Assembly: GCA_030533445.1 (NCBI GenBank)
Contig: CM060066.1
Span: 31,899,235 to 31,963,234 of the forward strand
Origin: Cyprinodon diabolis
Lineage: Eukaryota > Chordata > Actinopteri > Cyprinodontiformes > Cyprinodontidae
Direction: 5' to 3'
DNA length: 64,000 nucleotides
Position 1 is the first letter of the stretch; every line of letters begins with the position of its first letter. The position numbers and the translations under genes are program-made. Under the pieces are notes generated by a model. It had not been told where the DNA came from. It did not search any database and saw nothing but the letters and a program-made list of their open reading frames with translations. Below are positions 1-12,273 of this stretch, piece after piece.

Positions 1-55
1 ATTCAGTGATCAGGACCTGCGCTACAAGAAGCCCGCTGATTCCTGTTTGGGATAG

Positions 56-397
56 TTAATGTATATTTAGAAAAAAATCTGTCATTACCAGTACATTTTC
101 TAGGTCAGATCGTTGGGTTAACAAAGTAAAATCAAATGCCAAAATTTCATGTGGTTTTGATGCAAGCAAGTGGCCCAAGGGGCAATGAGCAGGTGGCTGG
201 CTATCCTTGGCAACCTGGCACTGCTCGCTGGTTTTATACCAGTCTGCTACCTCTTGTGACATACCTGGCCAATAGCAGTGAGACTGTCGCAAAGCTAAAA
301 TCCGATCCACTCCCTGGTGCCCATGCTCCTGATGGACCTGGGTCAGGATGTCCTTGGTGAGGGCCTTTGGCAGGAGGAGTTGACAAAGCGTCATCAT
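56..397 (-). pseudogene. Ty3/Gypsy-like integrase fragment
   Basis: A 113-codon open stretch resembles the N-terminal part of an LTR-retrotransposon integrase. Early in it is a zinc-binding pattern with two His (HQEHGHQG) followed by Cys (SEQCQVAK; the usual second spacing is not kept), then a stretch ending FDFTLLTQRS that fits the first catalytic Asp region of the DDE core. The rest of the core is absent because the window begins here or the element is broken. It lies on the same strand as the protease relic at 1.0-1.9 kb, so both are probably parts of one decayed element read from high to low coordinates, with reverse transcriptase lost between them. The exact clade is not certain. Confidence 0.6.
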
Positions 398-712
398 TTT
401 TATTGGATTTAACAGGCCTATATTTTAACTCAAGTTAAAGGAAGCAAGCTGGCCTGCCCAGAACTGCTCAACTGCTCCTGTCATGATTTATTTTAGGATC
501 TGACCAAAAATACATAGAATCATGCAGAAAGCAAGGCAAAGGTTTAACAGGTTAATTGTGGTAAGGGTAGAGGGGGTTGGATCTGGAACTCAGAGTGCTG
601 GTGAACAGGAACTAGAAAGTCTGGAGAGGATATCACAATGACTAGTTCAGGGACCTTGGTAATCTTGGATGCCGTAAGGATAATGCTTGTAAGGGACTCA
701 CATTTAGGGGGG

Positions 713-1895
713 TTACTCTCTTTGAATCCAGTCAGTGTGGGTTGACCCAGAGAAGAGGGGACTAATTGGAGAGTGGAAAGGTAGACATTTTGATTGGACC
801 CGGGGAGCTATTGAGTGGACTGTCACTTGGAAATCCAGGAGGACTTGAATGGAACTTGTTGAGGTTAATCTTCTGCTCAGTGTGAGATTCAAACAATCTT
901 TCCAGGGGAAGAAGGCCAAAAAGGTTGATGAAACCCAAGTCCTGATCATTAGTGGCAAACATGGAAGTGTATTTACCCAACAGTGCTTGCACCCAACCGT
1001 GTTTCTCTGCAGGCTAAGATGATAAATCAAGTCCCTCAATCCCATCTGAGGCAGGAGCAGTATCTGTTTTGGAGGACAAATTTACAAATAATGGGATTTC
1101 AGTTTCGTCCGCTGGAAGACTCACCACACCAACACTGATTAAAGTTCCCACAGTGGTGAGAGGGTAAAGCAACACATTTGTGTGGCCCACATTTACCACT
1201 GGGACATAGGCAGTCCCCCGGACTAGAGCAGGAGATGCTAACACACCAGCTGGTAAGCCAGATTCAGATGGTTCAAACAAGGCATTGCTGCCTGAGTATT
1301 TCCTTGGTTAATGAACCAGAAAGTTCATTAACCAAGGATTTGGGAGATGCCACAACAGGAGTCATATTAAACAGAGCATTATTATGTCCAAATAGCTCTT
1401 GGTAACACTTATTTATGACGTTCATTCCAAACACACCAGGAAGGGAAGCTGAACCAATATCAGGAGGGTTTCTCACCACCAACACTCCATAGTTGGGCAT
1501 TAACTTGCCGCACATTTTAATAGATACATCCAAATAGCCGATGTAAGGAATAGGGAGACTGTTGGCTGCCTTTAGCTGTAGCCAGTGGCAAGCTTTCAAA
1601 AACTTTTGCCCCTGGGCTGAATAAATTTAATAAAGAAGCTCTTGGTAATAGTGGACACCACTGAACCAGCATCAACCAGGTAAGGGAGCGTTACTCCAGC
1701 CATGTTTACTTCAATATGTGGGCAAAAAGCAATTAATTTAGGTGCATATGCTGAAAACAAACCATTAGTTGAGCCTATAGTTGCCCCACCCAAGCTGTGG
1801 CTCTGCAACGTGTTGGGCGCTAGTTTTACGGAAGCCGGCTTACCTGACATGACCTTGCCAAAATGGCTGACATAAGGCAACATGCGGCCCCCCAC
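713..1895 (-). pseudogene. Decayed Gypsy-like protease and flanking pol region
   Basis: Three overlapping minus-strand open stretches (1895-1596, 1599-1273, 1280-1014, with a weaker one to 713) read as a broken polyprotein. The first holds LPYLVDAGSVVS, which fits the active-site loop of a retropepsin, but the usual Asp-Thr/Ser-Gly is Asp-Ala-Gly. The second continues with VLVVRNPPDIG and LPGVFGMNVI, the pattern seen after the flap in fish Gypsy-type proteases. Frame changes between segments and the altered active-site triad mean it is not functional. It is followed on the same strand by the integrase fragment at 397-56; the reverse transcriptase expected between them was not found. Confidence 0.6.
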
Positions 1896-2090
1896 ACTCC
1901 CTAGTAATATATCCGGGTTGTTGTCATTGACATATAATAGGACTCTGACATGGAGAGCGGCTGTCCTCTTGTGGAGTTTGAAGGAGGGTAATGCCTGAGT
2001 AAGGTGATTAAGCAGCTCCTGTTGATGTTTTAAAAGCTCTTTTTAACTCATTAAGCTCTCCCTCAGTGGGGCTAGCAATATCACTACATC

Positions 2091-3590
2091 GTGGTGAGTA
2101 GTATATGCTGGAAGATGAGGAACACAGCCAGACTTCGCAGGCCTAGGCGAGAAGTGAGGGTCTGCTGGGAAAGACCAGTGGAGCCCCAGGCCAGGGATGT
2201 GTTCAACTCCCGACTCCATGAGAGCTCCTGCCAGATACCAGCAGTACGGGATTCTGTCAAGCTAAAGAAGGAGTCCTGTCAAGCCTGGCTGGCTTTTGGG
2301 TCTTCTGAGGCAGCAAGCAGGTATCATGAGGGCAAGATTGCAGCTGGCTCAACAGTCACACAGGCAACACACCGGTCTAGGAGAAGTTTGGGAAGGCCTT
2401 TGAGAAAGACCATTGGTTGGCCTCAAAATGATTTTGGCAAACCATCCGGCGGCTCTGGAAGAGGTAGCAGTGCTTTGCTAACACTGCTTTTAATGGAGTG
2501 GCCTTGAAAGAGGACATCGTCTGACAATGAAATTAATGCTTTGAGGATCTCCTCAATCTGGCTAACATGCCTTCTGTACCTTGGATCTCTGGATGTCGTT
2601 GGGCTGTCATGGCAGGCATACCTCTTCAACATCATGTTGAGGTTCAGGACAGTGTCCCTGGACTGGCAAACTGTGATAATGATTACATTGAATAAGCAGG
2701 GGGACCGGAGGGTGTGTTCCAACTATACACTTTTCAGCCTCTCCAAGAAGGCCTTTGCCAATGTGCTGGAGAGTCTGGCTGAATGTTGAACCTCTGCTTC
2801 AGGCAGAGCAGTTTGATTTCTATCCTGGTCGTAGAACACTGGACCAGCTGTACACTCTCTGAAGGTGCTTAGGAGTTGGCCAAAAATGTGTTTTGTGGAC
2901 CTGGAGAACACATTTGTACTCAGTACTCCAGGAGTACCAGTCTGAGGCCCTATTATAGGGGCAATCTGGTCTCTATACAAGTGGAGATAACAGGCATTAA
3001 GTTAGACCTGTTCCCACAGGATCTCTAGGTGCAGCCAAGGGTCAGAATGGCGTCTGGTTTGGGGACCAGCAAATTTAGCAGACCAAGAGCATGCACTGGG
3101 GCTGTTTGTAGCGGAGTGTGAAGCTGCTGGATTGAGAATCAGCTACTTCAAGTCTAAGGCAATGGTGCTTGAGAGGAAAAAGGTAGGTTATCTCTGTCAG
3201 GTTGGAGGAGAGTTCCTGCATCTTGGGGTCCTGTTCATGATTGAGGGGAAAATAGAGTAGGAGATTAATAGAAGAATCTGTGCGGCTACTGCTATAATGT
3301 GGATGCTGTACTTGTCTGTTGTGATGAAAAGAAAGCTGAGCGAAAAGGCTTTCCATTTACCGCCGTCTATGTTCCTATCCTTACCTATGGTCATGAAATC
3401 TGGATCCTAACCAAAAGAACAAGATCCCACTGAGATTAACTTTCTCCACTGCGTGGCTGGGAGCTCCCTTAAAGATAAGGTAAAAACCTTGGTCATCACG
3501 GAGAGGCTTGCAGTAGGGCTCTCAACATTGAGAGGAGCCAGCTGAGACGACTCAGATATTAGGAGTCTCCTGGACACCACAAACACATTA
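2091..3590 (+). mobile_element. Degraded LINE (non-LTR retrotransposon) relic
   Basis: The plus strand reads like the body of a common fish LINE from the region before the reverse transcriptase (KLKKESCQAWLAFGSSEAASRY near 2260-2330) through RT-like segments (AFANVLESLAE near 2750-2785; nucleotide text for a drugged-down FVDLE motif near 2890-2910) to a late part near 3360-3560. Stops and frame changes are frequent and no long frame survives. Some of the opposite-strand reading frames here are only shadows. The identification rests on recognising the family's typical wording, so the LINE clade is left open. Confidence 0.6.
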
Positions 3591-6237
3591 AATAACCCTT
3601 ACCTGGTAGATATTCATTCATATAACAAAGCTTATTTATTTGATATACATAATAATCATCAGGTATTGAGTATTAATAGAGTATACTTTCTGAAAATCAA
3701 TACTAAGGAGTATATTTATTTTGAATAAATACAATTTATTGCTTGAATTGCATGAAGGTAGCCTGATTATTATGCAATTCAAACAAATAAACGTGATGAA
3801 TTTGAAATAAATACACTCATTAGTACTCCTTTTGATCAAGTATACTTGATTAACTAATTAAATTGAATAAGCTATATTTAAATGGATGAATATGGATTAT
3901 GTAAGGTTTATTTAATATGACTGTGTTAAAGTTATCTAAGCATTGTTAATAAAAATAGATAATTCTTAAAATTGTGGTAAAATATTTATGTGTGTAGAAA
4001 GCCAAATAGAATCCCCTATACTAATTATCTTTAATGTTTGTTTGTTTTTTCATTTTATTTATACCAAAAAGAATCCCAAATGTGACTAAATTCAAATTCC
4101 ACACTCATATTGTGCAGGACTCCAGAAATAATTTTTGATGATTAGTTCAATATCCTGTAGTTTTCTTAAGGTCTGATCCTGTTGAGCTCCGTGACCCCAG
4201 CTAATATGCAGCCATCGGTGGTTTTATGGTTGATTACAGCGGTTCCAGGATTATTTATGCTGTTTTTGGGGCTAAAGATAAAATCAGATCAGCTCGACTT
4301 TGTATCTATGAACTCAGCTGGAAAGCAAGAGGTAGAGAGAGCACTAACAAATGGATACACACTCAGCAAATACACAAACGTATCCCAAAGGTTTATTACC
4401 TAGAGGTTTTCCCTAATCCAAATGATAAAATTTTCATATTTAAACACATTTTAAAAACAACTTTTTCCACTAAGTTTTAACAACAGAGGTAAACAGTCCT
4501 CAATATAGTTCTAAAAAGGATTTGATTAAATGCAGTACCAACACAGACCTTCAATGACAGTCAGTCAATGTTACATTTATCATTAATAGTAGTTAGACCA
4601 AAAAATTACTTTAGCCTATACAATTATACCTTTAAATTGATAAAATACCCTTGGTTAACTTCTGCCTCTTTCCAAGAAAACAAGCAGCACTTGGATGCAT
4701 TTCAGGAAGTATTCATACAGAAGAAGCTACGTAAACTTTGGGAAATGTTTAGTATCTGACACCCATCTGGATGTTACTTTGACATATTTAACATAATCTT
4801 GTTTGTGTGTTGCAAACAAGCATATGTTTTTACTGAAACAGTATTCCCTAATTTCTGACAATCATTTAATGGGAAAAAGCCCTAAGACAGAAAGTTAGAA
4901 TAGTAGAGGAATGTTTGAGGAGCACAACAGGTTAGAGGTGTTGACTTGATCTCCAAAAACCTCAATCTAAATCAAAATTCTGTGACATATGCTGTACCTG
5001 CAGGTTCTGGTGGAGTTTATGGTCTTGTGGGTCAGCTGTTATGACTGCAAAAGGGAGACCAACATAGAAAGGCAATCACAATGATGTGCATTATTACTGA
5101 ACATCCTTAGGTGTAACTTTTTATTGTGGCACATAAATGGGATGTAATGCCTACATCAGCCTCAAGTTCAAAACAAAATTCATTTATCAAGGTGCTAAAG
5201 GATTTTTTTACTTTATAATAATGCTGTCCTTAATGGGTTACAGAAAATTGTGGTGAAAGTTAAATGCTCTGACTAGTGGCTTCTTTAACCAACATCCTTT
5301 GTCACTTTTCATTAATCAGCTTTAAGAGCCCAATTATGCTAGATGCTTAGAGGTTTTATAAACTTGATACATCATAACAGTATAAGTCAGTCTAAGAACT
5401 TGTTATCCTAGTTTAAAAAACAGATTTCAAAATATCTGAGTTAAAGGTTTTACTGCATATCACCCAAGAAAAAATGGGGGGGGAAAGCCTTTATAGAGAT
5501 AATATATTACATAATGAGCCTTTCGTCTGAACCAGTGTAGCCTTCTGCACCGTACTGGCAGATTACCTCAGCTTCACAGCTTAATGGAGACAGTGAGTCC
5601 TGAGTCTCTCTGGCTGATGATAGCCATGGCTTGCTGGAGCCACTGACAATGTATGATCCTGACAGCACAGCAATCTGCCCCTAAAGTCCCTGGTCTAACC
5701 GCCTGTGTATGTGTATTGGTCTGTACGCGTGGGCATTCAACCCAGTCAACTGACTTTTAATTTACAATCTGTGTTTGCTTGTCAAAGTATGTGGAGTTAT
5801 TTTAAACTTACTGACCCATGTCTGTGATCCTGACTTCTATAGGTGGCCCACCTAGCATATGGACCTCTCCAAATAGATTGTCACTTCAGGACAGTGAATG
5901 ATAGTGTGGGGACCAGATAAAAAGATATTCAACATTAATATTCAAGACAGTATACAACAAAGGATATTGAGTATTACTAGAGATCTGTTTTCTCTTTTTT
6001 CAATATGCTGTACAAAGAAGAAGGTTCCAAAAGGAAGAAAAAGGTGCATGGGATATATTGAGTACAGTGCGTCCACATATGATGCATTTTACATTTCTTT
6101 TTTTAATAGCTGGATTATGATACAGGGCTATTGCAGAGGGTGTTTACCTGGGTATTTAAATGGGTATTACATGGGTATAAATTTGAGAGGCAAGTGTACC
6201 TGATAATGGCACTCTTTCCCCTCAATGAGAATGTGCC
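3591..6237. other. AT-rich stretch without a recognised gene
   Basis: I see no supported gene. Short open frames at 4182-4480 (hydrophobic start VVLWLITAVPGLFMLFLGL) and 5898-6203 have no recognisable domain, no splice context and no neighbours that argue for coding. The segment 5530-5720 is more GC-rich and could be an old repeat. Confidence 0.5.
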
Positions 6238-6646
6238 TAACCCCTGGCTCACACCGACTCCGGTCTTACCGTTGCGGTGCGGTGGGTGCGGCGCCGCAGT
6301 GATTCCAAGTCATTAAAAAGACGTAAACCTCTCTCACCGGCTGCTGAGCTGTCCGGCTGCGGTTACCGAGACACTCCGGCGCTGCGGAAAATTCAGCAAG
6401 AAAGCTATCCTTGCGGCGTGCCGGAGCCCTCCGCAACAAGCTCTCGCAAATATCCTTATTTGGGCCGTGTTATCGCGTGAAGTTATGTGAACTCAAGTGA
6501 ACTTCTGTTAAATCTCCGGACCTGTTGCCGGAGCCGCAGAGCCGCACCGCACCGTAGTCAAAAGGTCGGTGTAAGAGGGGGTGTGCGGGAGTTGCGGTCT
6601 CCATCGGCACGGTAACCGCACCGGAGCCAGTGTGAGCAAGGGGTTA
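6238..6646 (+). mobile_element. GC-rich inverted-repeat element (MITE), copy 1
   Basis: A 409-bp unit bounded by TAACCCC...GGGGTTA, with imperfect terminal inverted repeats of about 34 bp (left TAACCCCTGGCTCACACCGA, right the complement of GTAACCCCTTGCTCACACTG). A near-identical copy lies inverted at 59194-59592 inside the endogenous retrovirus, which proves mobility or segmental copying. The interior is rich in GCGG/CCGC words, unlike the AT-rich surroundings. A 67-codon open frame (6277-6480) is kept in both copies. The transposon superfamily is not clear: the ends resemble TTAA-using elements, but no clean TTAA or other target duplication is seen. Confidence 0.75.
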
Positions 6647-8322
6647 CTTTGGAGCATCACTGTCATTTTTGAGTGTTCGAGATGCCCTTATGGTCATTGA
6701 GGACTCAAGTGAGCGTGCCATCTTGGCAGTCACAGTCTCCCCGCTATTTTAGTCTGAGCAAAGACAAATAACATAAGATAAAACTGACAGGTTAACCTTT
6801 TCAATTATCTTTTAGTCATGAGGAAAAACAAGGCACACTGTTAATGCGATGTGGCACAGAGACAATTGAAATATCATTGCACCTATATCCTGGGGCCTAC
6901 ACACACTCTATCTCTATGAAACACAGTATAAAAATGACTAAACAAAACAGCTGGATCTCTGCTCTAGTACACGTTTGGAAAGTTCAACTCGCCAGTGTCG
7001 CTGTTCTCTCTGAGGCACAGTCCTCAATAAAACCGTCAGCCATAAAAAACTCACGCACACAGACACTGCAAATCTCTGCGAGTGACCTGCCAGACAATCC
7101 TCCCACAGGCACCAATCCAGCCCATGAGGTCATCGCCTGCCGAGACCCAGGATTATAACTCCAAAGGAACCCTTGGAAGCATGCAGTTATACGTTTTGAC
7201 AGCCCAGCAGCCTGATTAAGCCCGCTGTTTGCTAACGCTAATGCTAAGCTAATATTAGCTTTGTAGAGAGCCTAAAGGTGTCCTTTTCAATAGCTGCTTG
7301 GCTAAGCTTTGGCAGGCCAAGCTAGAGCTATGCTAATTTGCCCTGTTCAACCACTGCATTTTCAATCCAAATGACTTAACTCAGCATGAGTGAATTACTG
7401 TCATGTAATAATCTCAATGCACAAAGCTAACAGGGGATCACTTTTGTTTAATGCAAGATTAAAGAAGGTCATATGCAGAGGATTTGGCTTTGACTAGTTA
7501 AACAGCCCGAGTGAAAATGAAAAGGGTGAAAAGGAAGCGTAGCTTAAATGGTTTTGCTTGGACTTAGAAATAAACCTCAATAAAAGACTAAATTAGTTGA
7601 ACTGTTAATTGACCATTTTGATATGGATGCCCGGTCAAATTAAAGTCAGAAGAGGGCTTTGCAAAAAAGGCCCATAACTATGGAGTCATCTAAGTAAATC
7701 ATCTAATAAAAAGGAGAAGTTAATGCACAATAAACTTTCTCATTATCCTCAGCAGGTAGGGGTTATTCTAATCAAAAAAACATTTTACATCTTATGGTTG
7801 TACCCCTTTATTAATGTTGTCCTGGCAATTTGCCATATGGTCCATGTCAAAAACTGCCGTCGTCCATTAATCTTTAAGTTTGTCATGTTATGTATTTATT
7901 TCTTTTTCTTTTCATTTGGGATTTAATACAATAACCCTACTCAGAATATTTCAGGGTTGTAAAGTAAAGTAAAAAGATACATTGTTTTCAACATTCTTAA
8001 CAGAAGTAAATATAGATATTTTTCAGGCATATGTAATCAAGTAGTTGTAGAAATGTTTGTTTTGTCTTTTTCTCAATACATTGTAAATTCAGGCTGAGTA
8101 GGACAGTAAATCTGAAGTAATGCCACATATATTAATTTGTATTTTGTTATTGATTTAGGGCGACACATAAAAACTTTATGCCTTAACCACTTGATTGTTG
8201 ATATGTTTTATTATACACCTATACCAAGCGGCGTCACAAGGTGTGCTGGTGTCTGGTGTCTATCTCCAGCTGTATATGGGCGAGAGGCGGGGTACACCAT
8301 GGACAGGTCGGCAGTCCATCGC
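6647..8322. other. No recognised gene
   Basis: AT-rich sequence with a short 104-codon open frame at 6844-7158 that matches nothing I know and has no coding context. Nothing else supported. Confidence 0.5.
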
Positions 8323-8324
8323 AG

Positions 8325-8420
<96 letters not shown>
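8323..8420. repeat. (AT)n microsatellite
   Basis: About 98 bp of nearly pure AT dinucleotide repeat with two TTTA interruptions. The open frames of Tyr-Ile repeats on both strands are artefacts of this repeat. Confidence 0.95.
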
Positions 8421-8422
<2 letters not shown>

Positions 8423-10410
8423 ATTTTTATGTTGCAGTGTAACTTTTTTACTTCTGCATTGATTAAACCATAAAACTTTACCTTACCAAAGTCATTCATG
8501 TCTATATGTTACATTGATCATATTTTCTAATGCAAAATTAAGTAATTCCATTACTCATTTAAATTTCCTTTTGAAAATATTCTTTTTTTTATTTAGATTT
8601 ATGACCATCTGGCTGTGAAGGGAAGCTGTTCTCAGTACGTGTTACCCTTTAGTGCTTCAACTCTTTTGTGGGTTTTACATCAATTAAAATCCCAGCACCA
8701 CTTGCTGAGCTGCGCTGTGCACTGTCACATCGCGTTGTGTGATCTTCCATGGAGATGAGCAATGACAAAAAGCACCAAAGTGTTTCTCAGCAACATGCAC
8801 ACACCCAGACGCAGGAACACAAGCTCTCTCACATTCTTGCTGTACATAAAAGATGCAGACGTGTCCCTAACATAAAGCAATTATAAGAAATGTGCTTGTG
8901 TACACGGATTTAAAACAAAGCCTTGCACATGCCTGACCAAGCAATCACAATACCAACATAACAAGATTTGGCAGTGGAATCAAAATAGCATTTTATTATA
9001 TAAAAAATAAATAAAAAGAGAAAAGAGTGAGTACTTATCTATCTCCATGAGTTTCTCCATGCTGTTTGTGCTGACACATTGCAACAAACAGCCTGTGGGC
9101 AACTTTGCTCAGTGGTACCTCGTATTATCTCAGAGCATCTGCCTGTCTCTAATCAGCTCTGACAAACCAAATACCTCTTGAGAGTTTATGCTGCCTGGTT
9201 TGACTTGTCAGCTGACTTCCAATTACAAAGAAAATTGCACAGCATTAAGATATCATGCCTTAATAGCTGGATGGTCACAATAACTGTAGAAAAGCTCTGA
9301 AGATTAACTGGTACAGCATCATTTGAGTTTCAGGTTGTTCACTGTATATGCGACCATGTTTTAAACACAATAAAGCTGATAAAAAAGCATGTCACCATCT
9401 TGGCTGATGGTGTGTGCTCAGGGATGCTGACCGTGTGCTCACTAGAGCGTTCACATACTCTTGCATGACAGCTTAAGTATCTCCGTCTAACGGCCCTGAT
9501 GTTCCTGCCATTTGCCTTCAGGGGTTTCTTCTCATTCTCTTTCTATCTAGCTCTCTTTTAAAGTGTTTCCCTTCTTTTTTGTTTGTTTTCTCCTGAGGCA
9601 AACATGAATAATAAAGCCTGGCATTGGAGAGAGCAAAGCCAACAATCTTACTGTGCATTGAGTCAGGCATCATGGTTGTAGACTGTTGGTGCATTTATTC
9701 AAGAGCTACGTTCAAGAGATCATTTAATCACGTGGAAGTCACAGTATAAGTGATGCACTAGAGATAAGAGATTGAAGGATTAAAATATTTATTTCAAAAG
9801 CAGATCATACAGAAAATGAAACATAAACAAGATTCACTCCCAAGGTCAGTGACTGCTGTGGCATAAAACTGCAATAAATGACATGGGATAAGACCGAAAT
9901 TAAAGAGATCTCCATTTCAATAGTAAACATTTTTAACCTAATTAGCTGGCTCTACTTTCCCATTAAGAATCAAAACATTGATAGACTGGCACCTTTTTTC
10001 AATTCTGCAATGACAAATAATTCTGACAATCTCTTCCTCTTGGACCTGTTAGTACTGTACATGTGTTATATCAAAAAACAAGTGAAAATTTTACTTGGGA
10101 CTTAATAATATAAAATTACTTGAAAAAGTAGCTAATAATATGAATTTGTGTGCCATTAAATGTGACAAAATAAAAAAAGAAGATATTCAACATTTTATCA
10201 ATTCTTCATCAAAAAATATATATTTTAACTTACACTTTTATTTTTACTTTTCTTCTTGCTTTTATGCTGGCTTTTTTAACCTACTTCTTTTCTGTTATAC
10301 ATTCTTATTGAAATCTTAATTTTTTCTTTGTGTATTCATTACAAGTGGGGTTTTTTGTTCCGTATTTCCACAACAACCTTTTTTATTTTGTCATATTTAT
10401 TCACACCAAC
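8421..10410. other. No recognised gene
   Basis: AT-rich, with short frames only. A pyrimidine-rich strand begins near 10200 and runs into the tandem repeat that follows. Confidence 0.5.
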
Positions 10411-10795
10411 ATTTTTTTTTCTAACTTTTACCCAAAGGATTTTTACCTTCCCTTTCCTTCTCCTCTTTTTCCACTTTGTGTGTTTCTACTTCTTATTTTT
10501 AAACTGGTACAGCATCATCAAACATTTTTAAACCATGTTTTTACTCCACCATAAAAATTAATTTTTATCTTATTTTAAACTTCTATTTCTTAAACAGTCA
10601 TTTACGTCTGCCTCTAATTTTTCTAACTGTATCTTTACCCAAAGATTTTCACCTGCCCTTTCATTTCCTTCTCCTCTTTTTCCGCTTTGTCTATTTCTCC
10701 TTCATACTTTAAAGCAACAATTTTAAAGAAATATTTAAAGCATGTTTTTACTCCACCATAAATATTTCTTTCTACTCTATTTTAACCTTCTATTT
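10411..10795. repeat. Pyrimidine-rich tandem repeat, period about 206 bp
   Basis: Two diverged units are visible: the block with TTTACCCAAAGGATTTTTAC near 10428 recurs near 10634, and the block with ATGTTTTTACTCCACCATAA near 10534 recurs near 10743. A third partial unit (CTAACTTTTCTAACTG, then a TTACCTAAAGG block) lies at 11290-11390, after an inserted dispersed repeat. Confidence 0.7.
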
Positions 10796-11285
10796 CAATT
10801 CAATTCAATTCAGTTTATTTATATAGCGCCAAATTCACAACACATGTCATCTCAAGGCACTTTACAGTTCAACCAGATCATACAGTCAAATTGATACAAA
10901 GTTTTCTATCTAAGGAAAACCAGTTGATTGCATTGACTCATTAACTCAAATACAATCCCTCACACTAAGCATGCTTGTAGCGACAGTGGAGAGGAAAAAC
11001 TCCCTTTTAACAGGAAGAAACCTCCAGCAGAACCAGGCTCAGTGTGAGCGGCCATCTGCCGAGGCCGACTGGGGTTCAAGGAGACAGAAGCAGAGATACA
11101 AAAAGCAGCTGTAAAAGGCGGCCCCGTCCAGGAAACACACAGCCAGGCAGACAAGCTCCAAGGCAGCTCCCATGCCAGAGGACGAAGAGAGCACATCCAC
11201 TCAGTCACGGTCAGAGAAACAGGACCACACTGGAAAACAGGCCGATCTCCAACATCTATAAACAAGGGTTTCTGAAACAATGGTT
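10796..11285 (+). repeat. Dispersed fish repeat inserted in a tandem repeat
   Basis: Begins with repeated AATTC and TTTATTTATATAGCGCCAAA, continues with CATCTCAAGGCACTTTACAG and a conserved block near 10985-11060 (AGGAAGAAACCTCCAGCAGA). This wording recurs widely in fish genomes, and a short piece of the same family is at 44936-45000. It interrupts the 206-bp tandem repeat. The frames on either strand within it are not genes. Confidence 0.7.
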
Positions 11286-11519
11286 TATTTTTACCTCTAA
11301 CTTTTCTAACTGTTTTTTTTTTACCTAAAGGATTTACGCCTGCCCTTTTATTTCCTTCTCTTTTTCCACTTGTATATTTCTACTTCGTATTTTTTTACTT
11401 GCTCTATTTCCACTTGGTCGAAAGAATATTGAAGCAAACATACAAAAATAAGCAGACATACAAAAGATAACTTTTAACTAGCTCATCAGGTTGGCCCGTG
11501 CACAAAAGATGGCCATGGA
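11286..11519. repeat. Third, partial unit of the pyrimidine-rich tandem repeat
   Basis: Text from about 11290 to 11400 matches the units before the inserted dispersed repeat. The remaining bases up to the Gypsy element hold nothing recognisable. Confidence 0.55.
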
Positions 11520-11524
11520 AGATT

Positions 11525-12273
11525 TGTTGGGATGTGGAGGTCTGTCCACTTTCTCCACCAGAGGGCGTACGAGATCTCCTGGAGCCGGAGCTGATTGCAC
11601 CCCCTGTCGCTCATCTGCTCATCAGGAGATCCGTATTTAAGGAGGCGGAGGACTTCTCTCCAGTGCCAGAGTGTTGTCTGTCTGAACCTCTGACTCCCTG
11701 AGAATCTGAACCTGAACCTGATCTGTTTTTCTACTCTCTGCTTCCTAGATTGAACCTGCCTGAAACCTGAAACCCTGAAGAGTTTCTCTGCCGGTGATCT
11801 GCCTGTCCGTTCTTAGAAGAACTCTGGAGAACAATTCCTGTCAAAGATCTGCCTGCCCGCTCTCAGAAGATACTGGAAGGAAACTCTAATCTGTGATCTG
11901 CCAGCACTCAATTTAAGCTCTGCCTCCGCCTAGCCCTCAGCCTGCCGAAAGCCTCTGGACTCTCAAGGTTCCCCCCCTCAGCTGCTCTGCTCAACTCCAG
12001 AACAGGTACCGCCCTGCACACTCTCATCCTGCAAAATACCTGGACCTCCACTAACTCCTCTGTCCCCCTCTGCAGTGAACCCACTCGTGACCAGTCCATT
12101 CTCTTCCTGGATCTGATTAATCTGTGTGCCTTTCAGAACCCACTCGTAACCAGACGAGTTCCCCACTGGATCTGATCATTGAATGTGTACATTCGTCTTA
12201 AATAAACCTTTGAACTTTTCTCCTGCCTCTGAGTGTTCTGCATTGGGTTAGACACGTTAAACCAAACATGACA
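11525..12273 (+). repeat. 5' LTR of the Gypsy element
   Basis: 749 bp, begins TGTTGGGATG and ends ACATGACA. It matches the 3' LTR at 16640-17413 closely but lacks about 37 bp present there at about 16791-16827. It carries a TATTTAA box at 11634-11640 and an AATAAA at 12200-12205. Its last bases supply the ATG of gag. Confidence 0.93.
11634..11675 (+). promoter_or_regulatory. Predicted LTR core promoter and transcript start
   Basis: TATTTAA at 11634-11640 is followed 31 nt later by GCCAGAGTGTT (11665-11675). Those 11 bases are the exact complement of the bases just after the 5' LTR, which is what a self-priming element needs at the 5' end of its RNA. The start site is therefore inferred at about 11665. 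Confidence 0.6.

Noticed and set aside
4182..4480. Possible small membrane protein
   Set aside because: A hydrophobic start alone, no homology that I recognise, no splice or promoter context, and another frame is open over the same bases.
6844..7158. 104-codon frame
   Set aside because: Composition and context do not suggest coding; no domain.
8137..8499. Frames of Tyr-Ile repeats on both strands
   Set aside because: Artefact of the (AT)n microsatellite.
11044..11328. 94-codon and antisense 106-codon frames
   Set aside because: Inside a dispersed fish repeat.
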